From: DASSQJ01 sp963726295
GTDB lineage: Bacteria; Actinomycetota; Actinomycetes; Actinomycetales; Dermatophilaceae
Direction of reading: 5' to 3'
Assembly: GCA_963726295.1 (NCBI GenBank)
Contig: CAVSBW010000002.1
Location: 310,001-374,000, forward strand
DNA length: 64,000 nucleotides
Shown here: one piece after another, positions 32,720 to 40,510 of the stretch
Numbering within the stretch: position 1 is the stretch's first letter
How the letters are laid out: each line of letters opens with the position of its first letter
Notes under the pieces: model-generated
Told to the model about the DNA's origin: nothing
The model's input: only the letters and a program-made list of their open reading frames with translations
Databases searched by the model: none
Program-made: the position numbers and the translations under genes

Positions 32720-33149
32720 CCGACTGCCGGCCCCTCACCGTCGTCAGCCGGTCGCCCCGGGTCAGCCGAGGAACGCTGAAGTCGTTCCGGAACACGTGTC
32801 CGGTCTCGGGGTTGGTCCACGTCTCGAACCCCCGGAAGCGGTCGCCGAAGTACCAGATCCCGTCACCACGCACCGTGCCGACGAAGGTGCCGCACAGCTG
32901 CGCGCGGTGGCTGACGGCGAAGCCGAGGTCGCCGCAGAAGTCGGGGTCGCCGTCGGGGTACACCTCGTCGACCTCGTCCTGGACCTGCTCGACATAGGTG
33001 CCGGGCAGGTCGACCGGCCCGGACGCCGCCGATGCCGGGGCGGCAACCCCGAGGGCGACGCCTCCCGTCAGGGCGAGGGCGCAGAGCTGACGCAGTCGCT
33101 GCTGTCGGGCATGGTTCCTCCTGGGGCCGGGCGGCACCGTCGCCGCCAC
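32697..33149 (-). CDS. Secreted protein of unknown function, start region doubtful
   Basis: 150 residues from GTG 33149 (GGAGAG ribosome site 7 nt upstream). Signal peptide RQQRLRQLCALALTGGVALGVAAPASA, then a ~95-residue mature part with two Cys (FCGDLGF, AQLCGTF) and many aromatic residues (GIWYFGDRFRGFETW). I do not recognise a family. A much better start (AGGAGG, 4 nt, ATG at 33112) is in the wrong frame by one base; see the finding. The 3' end overlaps the carboxylase gene by 23 bases in antisense. Confidence 0.6.
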   Translation of the reverse strand: MAATVPPGPRRNHARQQRLRQLCALALTGGVALGVAAPASAASGPVDLPGTYVEQVQDEVDEVYPDGDPDFCGDLGFAVSHRAQLCGTFVGTVRGDGIWYFGDRFRGFETWTNPETGHVFRNDFSVPRLTRGDRLTTVRGRQSVSPRLRP

Positions 33150-33251
33150 TGCCCGACTCTCCAGGCGCCGGTATCGGTCCGGTAACAGGGACAGCACGAG
33201 CCCGGGTAGGGGGCTCCCACGCAGGCCGGACGGCGGGGCTTGCAGGGGCGT

Positions 33252-33650
33252 TCAGCCCGCGAGGTGCTCCCCTGGGGTCATGGGGGCCGCGTCGTCCGCC
33301 GAGCGCCGAGGCTGCGGGTCGTCGCTCGTGCCGGGGGCCGGGTTCGGCGAGATCGTCTCCTCGGGTGTGCGCGGGTGCCACGGCTCGTCGGTGTCCGGGT
33401 CCGGGTCCTCGGTCGTGTCGACCACGGTGCTCGCGGCCGCGCGCTTCGGGAGCCCCAGCCCCTGCCGCAGGGCCGCACTGCCCTTGTCGATGTAGGGCTG
33501 GTGCTTCGGCTGCGCCTTGCCACGGATGAAGCCCTCCACCTTGTCGAGGGTCTCGCTCGCCTGGTCGGGGTGCTCGCGGGCGTACTCCTTCGCCTGGCTG
33601 ACGGCGGTCGTCGCGATCGCGATGACGGCGGCGGCTCGGATCTTCTTCAC
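33252..33650 (-). CDS. Antitoxin-family (Rv0909/MT0933-like) small protein
   Basis: 132 residues. Opens KKIRAAAVIAIATTAVSQAKEYAREHPDQASETLDKVEGFIRGKAQPKHQPYIDKG, which resembles the actinobacterial antitoxin family with KEYARKNPDK repeats; the rest is a disordered acidic/Pro-rich tail. GTG at 33650 is preferred over ATG 33674 because of a strong GGAGGA site 7 nt upstream. No toxin gene adjoins, so the antitoxin label is only a family name. Confidence 0.65.
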   Translation of the reverse strand: MKKIRAAAVIAIATTAVSQAKEYAREHPDQASETLDKVEGFIRGKAQPKHQPYIDKGSAALRQGLGLPKRAAASTVVDTTEDPDPDTDEPWHPRTPEETISPNPAPGTSDDPQPRRSADDAAPMTPGEHLAG

Positions 33651-33745
33651 GGTCGTGTCCTCCGGTCGTGGCATGCGGTGACCCCATCCTGCCCGGCCGG
33701 GGCCCGTTGCGGGCCACCCGGCTCGCAGGTCCGCAGGTCCGCAGG

Positions 33746-35158
33746 TCAGTCGGTGGCGTGCAGGCGCCGCGCGGCCTCCGCGATGGACCCCGAGAGCGAC
33801 GGGTACACGGTGAACGTCGACGCCACCTGGTCGACGTTGAGCCGGTGCTGCACCGCCAGGGTCACCGGGAAGATGAGCTCGGAGGCCCGGGGGGCGACGA
33901 CCACACCCCCGACGACCGCGCCGCTTCCCTCCTGGGCGAACAGCTTCACGAAGCCGTCGGTGATGCCGAGCATCTTGGCCCTCGGGTTGCGCGACAGCGG
34001 CAGCGTGACGGTGTGGGCATCGACCCGCGCCTCCTCGACGTCCTTCTGCGAGACCCCGACGGTCGCGATCTCGGGGTCCGTGAAGATGTTGGCCGACACG
34101 ACCCCGAGGTTCAGGGGCGCCACGGCGTCGCCCAGGGCGTGCTGCATGGCGATCCGCCCCTGCATCGCCGCCACGGAGGCCAGCGGCAGCACCCCGGTGC
34201 AGTCGCCCGCCGCGTAGACGCCGCGCACCGAGGTGCGCGAGACGCGGTCGACGGCGACGTGGCCGGAGGGGGTGAGGTCGACCCCGACCTCCTCGAGGCC
34301 GATGCCCCTCGTCTGCGGGACGGACCCGACGGCGAGCAGCGCGTGGCTGCCGGTGACCTCGCGCCCGTCGGTGAGCCGGACGACCACCCCGTCGTCGGTG
34401 CGGTCGACGGCCTCCATCCGCGACCGGGACAGCACCTCCATCCCGCGGCGGCGGAAGACGTCCTCGATGAGCTCGGCGGCGTCGGGGTCCTCCCCCGGCA
34501 GCACCCGGTCGCGCGAGGAGACCAGCACGACCTGGGAGCCGAGGCCGAGGTAGGCCTGGGCGAGCTCAGCGCCGGTGACACCGGAGCCGACCACGACCAG
34601 ACGCTCCGGAAGCGACTCGAGGTCGTACACCTGCTGCCACGTGAGGATGCGCTCGCCGTCGGGCACGGCGGTGTCCATCACCCGTGGGGTGGCCCCGGTG
34701 GCGACGAGCACGACGTCGGCGTCGTGCGTCCGGCTCTCGCCGCCCGTGTCCACCGCCACCCGGGTCGGCGACTCGAGCCGACCGGTGCCCTCGACGACCC
34801 GCACGCCCACCTCTCGCAGGCGGGTGCCGATGTCGGCGCTCTGGGCGGCCGCCAGATCGACCACCCGCCGGTTGACCTCGGCCAGGTCGGCGTGGGCGCC
34901 GGCCACCTGGTGTGCGTCGGCGTCCTCGAGCCGTACACCGAGGTCGGCGGCGACGCTGAACTCGCCGAGGTAGTCGGCGGTCGCGATCAGCGCCTTGCTC
35001 GGGACGCAGTCGGTGAGGACGGCCGCGCCGCCGATGCCGTTGCCCTCGACGACAGTGACGTCGGCCCCGAGGTGCGCGGCCACGAGGGCGGCTTCGTACC
35101 CACCCGGTCCGCCCCCGAGGACCACCACCGTGCTCGAGCGTGCGTTCACGCGGTCCAT
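33746..35158 (-). CDS. lpdA: NAD(P)H-quinone dehydrogenase, LpdA type
   Basis: 470 residues, FAD disulfide-reductase fold: VVVLGGGPGGYEAALVAAHLGADVTVVE, second Rossmann VVVGSGVTGAELAQAYLG, GVYAAGDCTG, C-terminal dimer domain. In the redox box it reads GGAAVLTDCVPSK: the first Cys is Ala (A46) and only C51 remains, so it cannot do dithiol chemistry. This is the mark of mycobacterial LpdA (Rv3303c), which passes electrons from NAD(P)H to quinones and aids oxidative-stress resistance. ATG at 35158; GTG at 35149 is also possible. Confidence 0.9.
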   Translation of the reverse strand: MDRVNARSSTVVVLGGGPGGYEAALVAAHLGADVTVVEGNGIGGAAVLTDCVPSKALIATADYLGEFSVAADLGVRLEDADAHQVAGAHADLAEVNRRVVDLAAAQSADIGTRLREVGVRVVEGTGRLESPTRVAVDTGGESRTHDADVVLVATGATPRVMDTAVPDGERILTWQQVYDLESLPERLVVVGSGVTGAELAQAYLGLGSQVVLVSSRDRVLPGEDPDAAELIEDVFRRRGMEVLSRSRMEAVDRTDDGVVVRLTDGREVTGSHALLAVGSVPQTRGIGLEEVGVDLTPSGHVAVDRVSRTSVRGVYAAGDCTGVLPLASVAAMQGRIAMQHALGDAVAPLNLGVVSANIFTDPEIATVGVSQKDVEEARVDAHTVTLPLSRNPRAKMLGITDGFVKLFAQEGSGAVVGGVVVAPRASELIFPVTLAVQHRLNVDQVASTFTVYPSLSGSIAEAARRLHATD

Positions 35159-35319
35159 CCAACCATCCGGCCGCCGCGGGTCTCGGACCCCGCTCGGTCG
35201 GTGGCGCACGTCGCGCACCGGCCACCGGCCCACCTCCTGCGGCGGGCAGCGCCGTGACGCCCGCGGGGGCGGGGCCCGCCTCGCCAGGCTCGGCGCCGTG
35301 CTGCGGGCCCTGCCGGCGG

Positions 35320-35325
35320 TATCCT
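35320..35325 (+). promoter_or_regulatory. -10 box before a short ORF and the HD-GYP/LuxR gene
   Basis: TATCCT, 7 nt before the ATG at 35333. Transcription would start at or next to that ATG, making the 16-codon ORF the leaderless first reading frame. Confidence 0.5.
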
Positions 35326-35332
35326 CGCCTCG

Positions 35333-35383
35333 ATGATCCTGCTGGAGATCGGCCAGGGCGTCGAGGTGGCGCCGTGGCCGTGA
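35333..35383 (+). CDS. Leaderless upstream ORF, 16 codons
   Basis: Encodes MILLEIGQGVEVAPWP. Its stop overlaps the GTG start of the HD-GYP/LuxR gene (GTGA at 35380-35383), and its ATG is placed where a leaderless mRNA would begin. It could couple translation of the regulator to its own reading. Peptide function unknown. Confidence 0.4.
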   Translation: MILLEIGQGVEVAPWP

Positions 35384-36978
35384 GTCCCGCCGCCACCGGA
35401 CAGGGCCGCGCATCTCCCCGGATGGCCGACCTGCTCGTGGCCCTCTCGCGTGTCGGCGACCTCGGCTTCAGCCTCGAGATCGGCTCGGCCGGACGGTCCG
35501 CGGTGCTCGCCGCTCGCATGGCCACCGCGATCGGACTCCCTGCGGAACAGGTCCGGGCCACGATGTACGCGGCTCTGCTGCACCACGTGGGCTGCGCCGG
35601 CTACGCCCACGAGTCCGCCCGGCTGCTCGGCGACGACCTCCGCGCGAACGCCGCCGCGGCCCGTACCGACCTCGCCTCCCCATCAGGGTTCCTCACGACG
35701 TTCCTGCCCCTGCTGGTCCACGATGTGCCGTCGACGCGGAAGGCGGCTCTGTTCACGACCGCTCTGGCACGGGGCAGGCGGTGGGGCGGCGGCTACCTGA
35801 CCGCGGCCTGCGAGGTCGGCCGGGAGTCCGCACGCCGGCTCGGCCTCCCGGAGGACGTCCAGGCCGGCCTGTTCCACGTCTACGACCTGTGGCGCGACGC
35901 GGCACGCGGGCGGCAGAGCGAGATCCCGGCCGCGGCGCGGATCGCGCGGCTGTGCGGTCTCGCCGTCCTCTTCGACTCGCTCGGCGGCCCGACCTCCGCC
36001 CGGAGCGAGGTCGGGCGCCGGGCCGGAGGCATGCTCGACCCGGGCCTGGTCGACGTCTTCGTGACCGAGGGCGATGCCTGGCTGGCCGAGCTGGACGCCG
36101 TGGACCTGCGCACGGCCGTGCTCGCCGCCGAGCCGCCGCCGCACCTCCCGGCCCCAGACCTGCCGCGAGTAGCTCGGGTCTTCGCCGACCTCGCCGACCT
36201 CAAGAGCCCGACCCTGACCGGCCACTCGCGCGGGGTGGCACGCCTGGCCGCCGGCGCTGCAGGAGGGCTCGGCCTCGACGACAGCGCCATCGCGGACCTG
36301 GAGGTGGCCGGGCTGCTGCACGACGTCGGCCGGGTGGCCGTCAGCAGCGCCGTCTGGGACAAGCCCTCTCGGCTCCGCCCCGACGAGTGGGAACAGGTGC
36401 GGCTGCACCCCTACCAGACCGAGCGGATCCTCAGTGCCTCCGTGGAGCTCGCCCGGCTGGCGCCGTGCGCCGGGCGTCACCACGAGCGGCTCGACGGGTC
36501 GGGCTACCACCGCGGCTGCAGGGCCGCCGACCTCTCCACGCCGGTACGGCTGCTCGCCGTGGCGGACCGCTACCGCACCCTCGTCGAGGAGCGGCCGCAC
36601 CGGCCCGCCCGCACACCCGACGAGGCGAGCCGGGCCGTGCTGGACGACGTGCGGGAGGGCAGGCTCGACGCGCAGGCGACGGCCGCCGTCCTCGAGGCCG
36701 CCGGCAGCCCCCGACGGCCGCCGGCTCCGTACCCGCCCGGCGGTCTCTCGCCCCGAGAGCTGGAGGTCGCGGCGCTCGTGGCCAAGAGCCTCACGAACCG
36801 GGAGATCGCGGACCGGCTGGTGATCTCACCCCGCACGGCCGAGCACCACGTGCAACACGTCTACGCCAAGCTCGGCGTGTCCAGTCGCGCCGCCGTCACC
36901 CTGTTCGCCGTCGAGCACGGCTTGGTCGACGCGGCTGTGGACGCACCGGACAGTGGGCGCGACGAGACGCTCGAATAG
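35380..36978 (+). CDS. HD-GYP phosphodiesterase-like domain fused to LuxR DNA-binding domain
   Basis: 532 residues. Two HD-like repeats: a degenerate N-terminal one (ALLHHVGCAGYAHESARLL) and a C-terminal HD-GYP-type one with H314-D315 in AGLLHDVGRVAVSS, then HHERLDGSGYHRG. The GYP signature reads GYH, and the loop keeps the HHE metal residues. LuxR/GerE helix-turn-helix at about 457-520 (LSPRELEVAALVAKSLTNREIADRLVISPRTAEHHVQHVYAKLGVSSRAAV). May link a small-molecule hydrolase or sensor to transcription. Start GTG 35380; GTG 35374 and ATG 35422 are alternatives. The alpha/beta hydrolase follows 72 bp downstream. Confidence 0.87.
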   Translation: MSPAATGQGRASPRMADLLVALSRVGDLGFSLEIGSAGRSAVLAARMATAIGLPAEQVRATMYAALLHHVGCAGYAHESARLLGDDLRANAAAARTDLASPSGFLTTFLPLLVHDVPSTRKAALFTTALARGRRWGGGYLTAACEVGRESARRLGLPEDVQAGLFHVYDLWRDAARGRQSEIPAAARIARLCGLAVLFDSLGGPTSARSEVGRRAGGMLDPGLVDVFVTEGDAWLAELDAVDLRTAVLAAEPPPHLPAPDLPRVARVFADLADLKSPTLTGHSRGVARLAAGAAGGLGLDDSAIADLEVAGLLHDVGRVAVSSAVWDKPSRLRPDEWEQVRLHPYQTERILSASVELARLAPCAGRHHERLDGSGYHRGCRAADLSTPVRLLAVADRYRTLVEERPHRPARTPDEASRAVLDDVREGRLDAQATAAVLEAAGSPRRPPAPYPPGGLSPRELEVAALVAKSLTNREIADRLVISPRTAEHHVQHVYAKLGVSSRAAVTLFAVEHGLVDAAVDAPDSGRDETLE

Positions 36979-37013
36979 GTAGCCGCGCCGATGCGGGGTG
37001 GGCGGTCGCTGCA

Positions 37014-37023
37014 CCAACGTTGG
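37014..37023. promoter_or_regulatory. Palindrome upstream of the hydrolase
   Basis: CCAACGTTGG, a perfect 10-bp palindrome 27 bp before the hydrolase ATG; possible operator, perhaps for one of the neighbouring LuxR-type proteins. Confidence 0.3.
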
Positions 37024-37050
37024 AGGGTCCCAACCAGAAGGAGACCCGCG

Positions 37051-37881
37051 ATGAGCACCCACACAGCCTCGAACGCCACCTCGTACGTCGTCCAGTCCTC
37101 CGACGGCACCCCGATCGCGGTCACCACCTCGGGCACGGGCCGCCCCCTGGTGCTGGTGCCGGGCACGACGGCCGACCACACCTCGTGGAGGCTCGCGCAA
37201 CCCGACCTCGAGACCTCCGCGACGGTTCATGCGGTCGACCGCCGCGGACGCGGCGCGAGCGGCGACCACGACGACTACTCCGTGGAACGGGAGCTCGCCG
37301 ACGTGGTGGCCGTCGTGGAGGCGGCGGCCGCCACGTGGGGCGGACCCGTCGACCTGGTCGGCCACTCGTTCGGCGGGATGCTCTCCTTCGGAGCGGCCGC
37401 CAGGACGGACAGCGTTCGCCGGATGGTGCTGTACGAGGGCTGGCCCCCGCCGGACCCGGCCTACCGGGCGACCGACGACACGCTCGTCGAACGGCTCGAG
37501 GCGCTGCTCGCCGAGGGGAGGCGGGCCGAGGTGGTGACCACGTTCTTCCAGCAGGTCGTCGGTCTCGGGGACGACGAGATCCGAGCGCTCCAGAGCGCGC
37601 CCAGCTGGCCCGGGCGGGTCGGCGGCGCCCACACGGTGCCGCGGGAGATGCGTGCGTTCAGCGGGCAGCACCTCGACCCGGCGACCGCCGCCGCCATCAC
37701 CGTTCCCGTCCTGCTCCTCGTCGGGGGCGACACGCCCAGCGACATCCTGGCCGACCCCGAGGCCGTCGCGGCGGCGTTGGCCGACGCCAGGATCCAGGTG
37801 CTCCCCGGCCAGGCCCATGTCGCCAACACCACGGCCCCTCACCTGCTCGCCGATGCGGTGCTGGGCTTCCTCGACGGCTGA
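37051..37881 (+). CDS. Alpha/beta hydrolase
   Basis: 276 residues, cytoplasmic. Oxyanion-hole region PLVLVPGTTADHTSW, nucleophile S106 in GHSFGG, acid in LLVGGDTPSD and His in PGQAHVANT: complete catalytic triad. Ribosome site AGAAGGAGA before ATG 37051. Resembles haloperoxidase/esterase-like hydrolases; substrate unknown. Its whole length is crossed in antisense by the stop-less frame of the next gene. Confidence 0.9.
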   Translation: MSTHTASNATSYVVQSSDGTPIAVTTSGTGRPLVLVPGTTADHTSWRLAQPDLETSATVHAVDRRGRGASGDHDDYSVERELADVVAVVEAAAATWGGPVDLVGHSFGGMLSFGAAARTDSVRRMVLYEGWPPPDPAYRATDDTLVERLEALLAEGRRAEVVTTFFQQVVGLGDDEIRALQSAPSWPGRVGGAHTVPREMRAFSGQHLDPATAAAITVPVLLLVGGDTPSDILADPEAVAAALADARIQVLPGQAHVANTTAPHLLADAVLGFLDG

Positions 37882-38211
37882 CCCACCGGGCACCTGGACG
37901 CCACGCGGCAGGTCCTCCGTCGGCGGGGCGGTTCGTCGAGCCGCTCGGCGGGCGTGCTGCAGGTGCAGCACCAGCATCATCAGCGTGGCGAGCAGGTAGA
38001 AGGTGTGCAGACCCCAGATCGGGCCGAGGGGGAGCGCGACGACGTATGCCGTCTGCACCAGGTTCCCGATGTTGGCAAGCACCAGGCTGGACCGGCTGTA
38101 CGACGAGAGGTCGCGAGTACGCACGGCGCGGACGAGCATGGGCAGGTAGCTGCCGACGAAGATCGTCGTGGCGAGGGCGCCGGCAAGGGTCGGGAGCTGG
38201 CTGAGTTCCAT
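37882..38211 (-). CDS. Small PQ-loop-like membrane protein with no stop codon of its own
   Basis: From ATG 38211 the first ~90 residues form three helices (about 7-30, 43-66, 68-88) with the layout of a SemiSWEET/PQ-loop half transporter (GSYLPMLVRAVRTRDLSSYS between helices 1 and 2), then a basic end (ARRAARR). The conserved part ends near 37930, but the frame stays open through the hydrolase gene to a stop at 36826, where it would encode only antisense sequence. Coordinates here give just the supported part, up to the hydrolase stop. An ATG at 38247 is a possible earlier start. Confidence 0.5.
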
Positions 38212-38346
38212 CCCTCCAGTGGGCCTCGCGCCGGTCGCGGTCCACATCGGGCTCCCGCCCCATCTCGGGCTCGGTCCGCATGGGCAGATTCGTGCACCCG
38301 GCCGCCGCTGCTCCGCAGCGGACGAGGCTCGGTCGTAGACGTGGAC

Positions 38347-38823
38347 TCACCCCAGGGGTCGGACGGTGCGCCGGTAGCCCTGGTACCGCGTGCCGAACGC
38401 AGCGGCCAGCGTGCGCTCCTCGCGCAAGACCTCGCGGAGGGTCCAGCCGGCAAGCGGCGGCGAGAGGGCGAGCGGCCAGGTCGTGGCAGCCACCAGCGCC
38501 GCGCCCAGATAGCCAAGGCTCCAGCCCACGTACATCGGGTGGTGCGAGAACCGGTACGGACCAGAGGTGATCAGGTGCGTCGGCGCCGTGAGGTCCACGG
38601 TCCCGGCGGCGCGCGTGGACCAGACGACGACCAGTGCTCCCGCGACGGTGAGGCCCCCACCGATGGTCCGGCTGGCCGGGAACACCAGCGGCCACGGCCG
38701 CACGCGCTCGAGGCACACACCCAGCGTGAACAGCGCCACATGGCCCTCCGGCACCGCCACGTTCGACCATCGCCACCCCCTGGGCTGCTCGCCCCGGTCC
38801 CGGTCCCGGACGTCCGTGGTCAT
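38347..38823 (-). CDS. Isoprenylcysteine/phospholipid methyltransferase-like membrane protein
   Basis: 158 residues with four to five helices. The ICMT/PEMT signature is clear: TSGPYRFSHHPMYVGWSLGY and a C-terminal LREERTLAAAFGTRYQGYRRTVR. In bacteria these enzymes methylate lipids or small thiols; the substrate here is unknown. Starts 10 nt after the TPR-LuxR stop with a GAGGTGAG site, so it is co-transcribed. Confidence 0.88.
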   Translation of the reverse strand: MTTDVRDRDRGEQPRGWRWSNVAVPEGHVALFTLGVCLERVRPWPLVFPASRTIGGGLTVAGALVVVWSTRAAGTVDLTAPTHLITSGPYRFSHHPMYVGWSLGYLGAALVAATTWPLALSPPLAGWTLREVLREERTLAAAFGTRYQGYRRTVRPLG

Positions 38824-38833
38824 CGCGCCACGC

Positions 38834-40462
38834 TCACCTCAGGTGGTGTTCGTAGGCGAAGGCGGCAGCGGCGGTGCGCGACGTGACGTCCAGCTTCGTG
38901 AAGATGTTCGACAGGTGCCGGGCCACGGTCTTCTCAGAGAGAGTCAGCTCGTGGGCGATCTCGTGGTTGCTCATGCCGGTCGACACCAGGCGCAGCACCT
39001 CGACCTCGCGCGCCGTCAGCCCACCCGGCTGCCCGGCCGTGGCGAGCAGGGTGGCGACCTCTCGCCGCTCCGGGCCTGCTCCCAGGGCGGTGAGCTCGGA
39101 CAGCGCAGCCTCCAGCTCGCCCACCGCCGAGTGCTCATCGCCGAGGAGGCGCAGCGCGCGACCGAGCACGACCCGGCACCGTGCCACCTCGTACGGCGCC
39201 GACAGCTCGGCCCAGAGCTCCAGGGATCGCTGGGCGGACTCGACGGCGCCGCCTCCGTTCCCGCTCGACAGCGAGGTGAGGGCGACGGCGTGCTGTCCCG
39301 CTGCGCGGAGCGCGGTGCAGCCGAACCGGGTCCCGAGCGCCAGGAGCTCCTCGGCCAGCGGCGAGGCCTCCTCGGCGTCGCCGGCCGCGACCAGCACCTG
39401 CACGGCAGCGGGCAGGACCTGGACCCGGGGCACCGGACCCTGCCGCTCGGCCAACAGCCGGCGGACCGCCGCCGCGGCGTCCTCGGCCCGGCCCTGGGCC
39501 AGCCACAGCAGCGCGCGGCCCGGCTGCCCAGGGTGTCCGTGCTCCGCGGCCGTCTCGTAGGACCGCTCGGCCGAGGCGAGGTCCCCCAGCAGCCGGTGCG
39601 TCTCGCCGAGCTCGTACTGCGCCTGCCCGAGCGCGGGGTCGCCCCCGAACGCTGCGTAGCGCTCGACTGCGCGCTCCAGCTCCTGGACGGCGTCGGCGAA
39701 GGCACCGTGCAGGCGCAGCAGCTGTCCGCGGTGCGTCGCGCACTGGCCGGTGTAGGCCAGCAGGCCCGGCTGGGCGTCGCACCACCGCGTGAGTGCGCGC
39801 GTCCACTCGCCGGCGCGCCCGAAGTCGGACACCTCCTGGCAGGCCTCGATCGTGGAGCAGTAGACCCGGCCCGCCGCCACCGGTCCGACCTCGCCGGCCA
39901 TGACCCCGGCCAGCGCCTCGTCCATCCGCTCGAGTCCCTCGGCGACGCTGCCGGCGTAGAGCAACAGCCGGCCCTCGGCGTGGACCCCGAGGGCGACCAG
40001 GTCGGGCTCGCCGAAGCGGCGGCCGTACTCGGTGATCCGCGGGGCCAGGCCGACCGCCTCGGCGAACTCGCCCTTGACGACGTGGCTCATCAGCTGGGCG
40101 TCGTACACGTACCCGCGCTCGGCCACGTCCTCGTCGATCTCCTCGATGATCCGCGCGGCCCGGGCGTGCCACCCGTTCCCGACGGCGACCTCGCCGGCCT
40201 GCCACAGCACGATCGCCAGCCCGTAGGCGGCCCGCACGGCCGCGGGGCGGTCCCCGGCCGCGAGGCTGATCTGGTGTGCCCGCTGCAGCGCCTGCACCAC
40301 GTCGTTGCGCCGGCCGAGCAGGTAGGCCGTGGTCGCCAGCGCCTCGAAGTCCGCGGCCTCGAGGGCGTCGTCCTCGAGGTCGCTGAGGGCGCGGTACGCC
40401 GCGACCCACTCCCGTCGCTCGTAGGAGTCGCGGGCACGATGCAGCTCGTCGATGACACCCAT
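38834..40462 (-). CDS. LuxR family regulator with TPR-like repeats
   Basis: 542 residues. About 1-470 is all-helical with TPR-like repeats (AAYRALSDLEDDALEAADF..., EAVGLAPRITEYGRRFGE..., QAQYELGETHRLLGDLASAERSYETAAEHG), a ligand- or protein-binding scaffold. C-terminal LuxR HTH (about 478-538): GGLTAREVEVLRLVSTGMSNHEIAHELTLSEKTVARHLSNIFTKLDVTSRTAAAAFAYEHHL. No N-terminal ATPase of the LAL type. It stands in a leftward run with a monooxygenase and hydrolase, which it probably controls. Confidence 0.88.
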   Translation of the reverse strand: MGVIDELHRARDSYERREWVAAYRALSDLEDDALEAADFEALATTAYLLGRRNDVVQALQRAHQISLAAGDRPAAVRAAYGLAIVLWQAGEVAVGNGWHARAARIIEEIDEDVAERGYVYDAQLMSHVVKGEFAEAVGLAPRITEYGRRFGEPDLVALGVHAEGRLLLYAGSVAEGLERMDEALAGVMAGEVGPVAAGRVYCSTIEACQEVSDFGRAGEWTRALTRWCDAQPGLLAYTGQCATHRGQLLRLHGAFADAVQELERAVERYAAFGGDPALGQAQYELGETHRLLGDLASAERSYETAAEHGHPGQPGRALLWLAQGRAEDAAAAVRRLLAERQGPVPRVQVLPAAVQVLVAAGDAEEASPLAEELLALGTRFGCTALRAAGQHAVALTSLSSGNGGGAVESAQRSLELWAELSAPYEVARCRVVLGRALRLLGDEHSAVGELEAALSELTALGAGPERREVATLLATAGQPGGLTAREVEVLRLVSTGMSNHEIAHELTLSEKTVARHLSNIFTKLDVTSRTAAAAFAYEHHLR

Positions 40463-40510
40463 CCGGCCACCTCCCCACGTCGGGGCGTCGACAGCGGCGG
40501 ACCCCTCAGT

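Noticed and set aside
33252..33650. A toxin-antitoxin pair
   Set aside because: Only the antitoxin-family protein is present; neighbours are a secreted protein and lpdA, and no toxin fold is seen.
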